A stretch of DNA of 15,986 nucleotides from Pseudomonas serboccidentalis. Lineage in GTDB: Bacteria; Pseudomonadota; Gammaproteobacteria; Pseudomonadales; Pseudomonadaceae. Every line of letters begins with the position of its first letter. Within the stretch, counting starts at the first letter, position 1. Below, one piece after another: positions 13,967 through 15,986 of the stretch. Below the pieces are notes generated by a model, which saw nothing but the letters and a program-made list of their open reading frames with translations, had not been told where the DNA came from and ran no database searches. The stretch is from assembly GCF_028830055.1 (NCBI RefSeq), contig NZ_CP101655.1, positions 5,968,383-5,984,368 of the forward strand. Direction: 5' to 3'. Position numbers and translations under genes: made by a program.

Positions 13967-14748
13967 TGAAAAAGTTATTTTTTGCTCTGATTTTTGCTGC
14001 TCTGCCTGTGCTGTCTTTCGCCGCCGAACACGGTGGTCCGGAGCTGGAAAAAGTCGACATCGACGTGTCCGACAAGGCTGCCCTGCAAGATGGTGCGCGT
14101 ACCTTTGCCAACTATTGCATGGGATGCCACAGTGCCAAGTTCCAGCGTTACGAGCGGGTGGCCGATGACCTCGGCATTCCACACGAAATGATGCTGGAGA
14201 AGCTGGTGTTCACCGGTGCCAAGATCGGCGATCACATGAACATCGGCATGCAGCCTGCGGACGCCAAGACCTGGTTCGGTGCGGCACCGCCGGACCTGAC
14301 CCTGGTGGCGCGCGTGCGCGGCACCGACTGGCTCTACGGTTACCTGCGCTCGTTCTACGAAGATCCTGCACGTCCATGGGGTGTGAACAACAAGATCTTC
14401 CCGAACGTCGGCATGCCTAACGTACTGGTCGGCCTGCAAGGTCGCCAGGTGGTTGGCTGCAAGCAAGTGCAGATCGTCGAAGACGGCAAGAAGCAATATG
14501 ATCCGCTGACCGGTACGCCTCTGACTCATGAAGCGTGCGATCAGTTGACCATCGTGCCGAAATCCGGTGCTCTGAACGAAGAGCAGTTCGATGAGAAGGT
14601 CAAGAATCTGGTAACCTTCCTGGCTTACTCGGCTAACCCGGTTAAGCTGCAACATCAGCGCATCGGTGCTTACGTCTTGCTGTACCTGGCGTTCTTCTTT
14701 GTGTTCGCCTACCTGCTCAAGCGTGAATACTGGAAAGACGTGCACTGA
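13966..14748 (+). CDS. petC: Cytochrome c1 subunit of the bc1 complex
   Basis: The protein is 260 residues. A cleavable signal (1 to about 20, ending in LSFAA) sends it to the periplasm. Heme c attaches at CMGCH (51-55), with His55 as one axial ligand; Met150 in NVGMPNVL is the likely second. Cys165 and Cys191 flank an insertion and may form a disulfide. A single C-terminal helix (about 232-251) followed by KREYWKDVH anchors it, the usual c1 topology. It accepts the electron from the Rieske protein and passes it to soluble cytochrome c. The ATG overlaps the petB TGA, indicating translational coupling. petB and petC are separate genes here, not the fused fbcH form. Confidence 0.97.
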   Translation: MKKLFFALIFAALPVLSFAAEHGGPELEKVDIDVSDKAALQDGARTFANYCMGCHSAKFQRYERVADDLGIPHEMMLEKLVFTGAKIGDHMNIGMQPADAKTWFGAAPPDLTLVARVRGTDWLYGYLRSFYEDPARPWGVNNKIFPNVGMPNVLVGLQGRQVVGCKQVQIVEDGKKQYDPLTGTPLTHEACDQLTIVPKSGALNEEQFDEKVKNLVTFLAYSANPVKLQHQRIGAYVLLYLAFFFVFAYLLKREYWKDVH

Positions 14749-14772
14749 TACGCTTCAAGCATTGCTGTTAAT

Positions 14773-14857
14773 CGCGCGCGCCCAAGGGCGCCTCCGATAA
14801 CGCAACGTCTGGCCAGCCAGGCATTGCGGGAGGCGCTCTCTGGGCGCGCGCGTTTTT
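14773..14857 (+). terminator. Large hairpin terminator after petC
   Basis: A 12-bp perfect stem, CGCGCGCGCCCA (14773-14784) with 14841-14852, continues inward as GCGCCTCC (14788-14795) with 14829-14836. It extends further through CGCAA (14801-14805) with TTGCG (14824-14828), and CTGGC with GCCAG near the tip, then TTTTT at 14853-14857. It forms a single rod of about 80 nt with small internal loops, well over usual terminator size. It separates petABC from sspAB. Confidence 0.85.
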
Positions 14858-14894
14858 CCGGTTCCGATAATTTCAACAAGCGAGGAGGATCGCC

Positions 14895-15512
14895 ATGGGC
14901 GTGACCAATCGGTTGGCCTGTTACTCCGACCCCGCCGACCACTATTCCCACCGAGTGCGCATTGTGCTTGCAGAGAAGGGTGTCAGCGCCGAAATCATTT
15001 ACGTGGAAGCTGGTCGCCAGCCGCCTAAACTGATTGAGGTGAACCCTTACGGCAGTCTCCCGACACTGGTCGATCGCGACCTGGCGTTGTGGGAGTCGAC
15101 CGTGGTGATGGAATATCTGGATGAGCGTTACCCGCATCCGCCACTGATGCCGGTTTACCCGGTGGCGCGTGCCAACAGCCGTCTGCTGATTCACCGAATT
15201 CAGCGCGACTGGTGTGGTCTGGTGGATCTGATTCTGGATCCGAAAACCAAGGAAGCCGCGCGTGTCGTGGCGCGCAAGGAATTGCGTGAAAGCCTGACGG
15301 GCGTGTCGCCGCTGTTTGCCGACAAGCCGTTTTTCCTCAGTGAGGAACAAAGTCTGGTGGATTGCTGCCTATTGCCAATACTCTGGCGTTTGCCGATTCT
15401 GGGTATTGAACTGCCGCGGCCGGCCAAGCCGCTGCTTGATTATATGGAGCGCTCGTTTGCGCGTGAGGCTTTCCAGGCGAGTCTGTCTGGCGTCGAACGC
15501 GATATGCGCTAA
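14895..15512 (+). CDS. sspA: Stringent starvation protein A
   Basis: The protein is 205 residues (E. coli 212), with a strong AGGAGGA six bases before the ATG. It has a glutathione S-transferase fold without enzymatic function. In E. coli it binds RNA polymerase with sigma-70 and alters transcription in stationary phase, acid stress and virulence. Visible features: N-terminal thioredoxin-like half (about 8-85) with [21 protein letters not shown] and [19 protein letters not shown], and a helical C-terminal half. Pro80-His81-Pro82 in [16 protein letters not shown] corresponds to the surface PHP pocket (84-86 in E. coli) needed for SspA activity. No promoter box is obvious in the 37 bp after the petC terminator. 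It is followed by sspB after 16 bp. Confidence 0.97.
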   Translation: MGVTNRLACYSDPADHYSHRVRIVLAEKGVSAEIIYVEAGRQPPKLIEVNPYGSLPTLVDRDLALWESTVVMEYLDERYPHPPLMPVYPVARANSRLLIHRIQRDWCGLVDLILDPKTKEAARVVARKELRESLTGVSPLFADKPFFLSEEQSLVDCCLLPILWRLPILGIELPRPAKPLLDYMERSFAREAFQASLSGVERDMR

Positions 15513-15528
15513 GGCTTAAGGAGCCGCT

Positions 15529-15942
15529 ATGAACTCCAGTCGACCTTATCTGGTCCGCGCGCTCTACGAGTGGATTGTGGATAACGATTGCACCCCGCAC
15601 ATGCTGGTCAATTCCGAATACCCGGCGGTGCAGGTGCCGCAGGGTTTCGCCAGTGACGGACAGATTGTCCTGAACATCTCGCCCAGTGCCGTGCGCCATC
15701 TGCATATGGATAACGACGTGGTGACCTTCGAAGGTCGCTTCGGTGGTGTTCCGCACAGTCTGTACGTGCCGATCAGCGCGATTCTGGGCATCTACGCCCG
15801 GGAGAACGGTCAGGGCATGGTGTTCGATCTCGAGTCGCCGATGGATGACGAAGACGATATCGAGCCGGATGACGACTTGCCGCCACCGGACAGCGAGCCG
15901 CCGCGCCCGAGTGGCCGGCCAAGCCTGAAAGTGGTGAAGTAA
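15529..15942 (+). CDS. sspB: ClpXP protease specificity-enhancing factor SspB
   Basis: The protein is 137 residues, with AAGGAG five bases before the ATG. It is an adaptor that binds ssrA-tagged and other substrates and delivers them to ClpXP. Residues 1 to about 105 form the substrate-binding domain, beginning SSRPYLVRALYEWIVDN and including the conserved GRFGGVPHSLYVPISAILGIYARENG. A flexible acidic and Pro-rich linker (about 105-129, DDEDDIEPDDD) leads to the C-terminal ClpX-docking motif (XB), seen as the last residues RPSLKVVK; E. coli ends almost the same way. All working parts are present. It is the second gene of sspAB, and its stop codon lies inside the terminator palindrome at 15939. 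Confidence 0.97.
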   Translation: MNSSRPYLVRALYEWIVDNDCTPHMLVNSEYPAVQVPQGFASDGQIVLNISPSAVRHLHMDNDVVTFEGRFGGVPHSLYVPISAILGIYARENGQGMVFDLESPMDDEDDIEPDDDLPPPDSEPPRPSGRPSLKVVK

Positions 15943-15980
15943 TAAAAAAGGCGACCCGAAAAGGTCGCCTTTTTTATTAC
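15939..15980. terminator. Bidirectional terminator at the end of sspB
   Basis: A perfect 18-bp inverted repeat, 15939-15956 with 15963-15980, surrounds a CGAAAA loop. The GC part is GGCGACC/GGTCGCC, flanked by an A6 and a T6 tract. The left arm begins inside the last codons of sspB and includes its TAA stop. Confidence 0.92.
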
Positions 15981-15986
15981 GTAGGA

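Noticed and set aside
12704..14182. Minus-strand open frame of 492 codons opposite petB and petC
   Set aside because: It is fully antisense to petB/petC; the His/Gln/Asp/Arg-rich translation is typical of reverse-frame reading of membrane-protein genes.

Overview
The window looks like a chromosomal core segment from a fluorescent-group Pseudomonas. The evidence is the gene neighbourhood (zapG / hydrolase-trpS-zapE / rplM-rpsI / petABC / sspAB), a trpS with a long C-terminal extension, and intergenic REP elements that begin with GTAGGAGC. This identification rests on reading alone; no database search was possible. I see no tRNA, rRNA, CRISPR array, insertion sequence, phage gene or plasmid function.

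Layout. Positions 1-1524 (minus) hold the N-terminal 508 codons of a serralysin-like, RTX-repeat metalloprotease that runs off the left edge. Divergent from it are a small metallo-beta-lactamase-fold hydrolase (1727-2371) and an OmpA-domain lipoprotein (2489-3223). After a REP pair and two terminators comes zapG (minus, 3485-3919). Divergent from zapG are an alpha/beta hydrolase and trpS (4064-6073, probably one transcript), a terminator, and then zapE (6164-7258). Next come a GlxA-type AraC regulator (minus, 7400-8395), divergent from it an LCAD-like acyl-CoA dehydrogenase (8547-9683), and a Tas-like aldo-keto reductase (minus, 9772-10812). The right third is all plus strand: rplM-rpsI (11057-11892), petABC encoding the cytochrome bc1 complex (12162-14748, overlapping stop/start codons), and sspA-sspB (14895-15942). 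Each of these three blocks ends in a clear hairpin terminator.

How the genes fit together. rplM and rpsI make ribosomal proteins L13 and S9. petABC makes the complete three-subunit ubiquinol:cytochrome c reductase. sspA makes an RNA polymerase-associated stress regulator, and sspB an adaptor for ClpXP. zapG and zapE both act at the cell envelope or division site. The order zapG <-> zapE-rplM-rpsI-sspA-sspB matches the order I know from E. coli; the trpS pair, the regulator/dehydrogenase/reductase group and petABC look like insertions into that backbone. The more accessory parts are the RTX protease and the 7400-10812 metabolic island.

The most notable signals are: a YegP(DUF1508)-like double repeat fused to the C-terminus of TrpS; REP doublets at all three convergent gene junctions and at no other junction; a 60-bp near-perfect palindrome directly after zapE that runs into a REP element; and a promoter-plus-hairpin leader upstream of petA. 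I found no convincing evidence of a wholly new system; most of the window is ordinary conserved chromosome.
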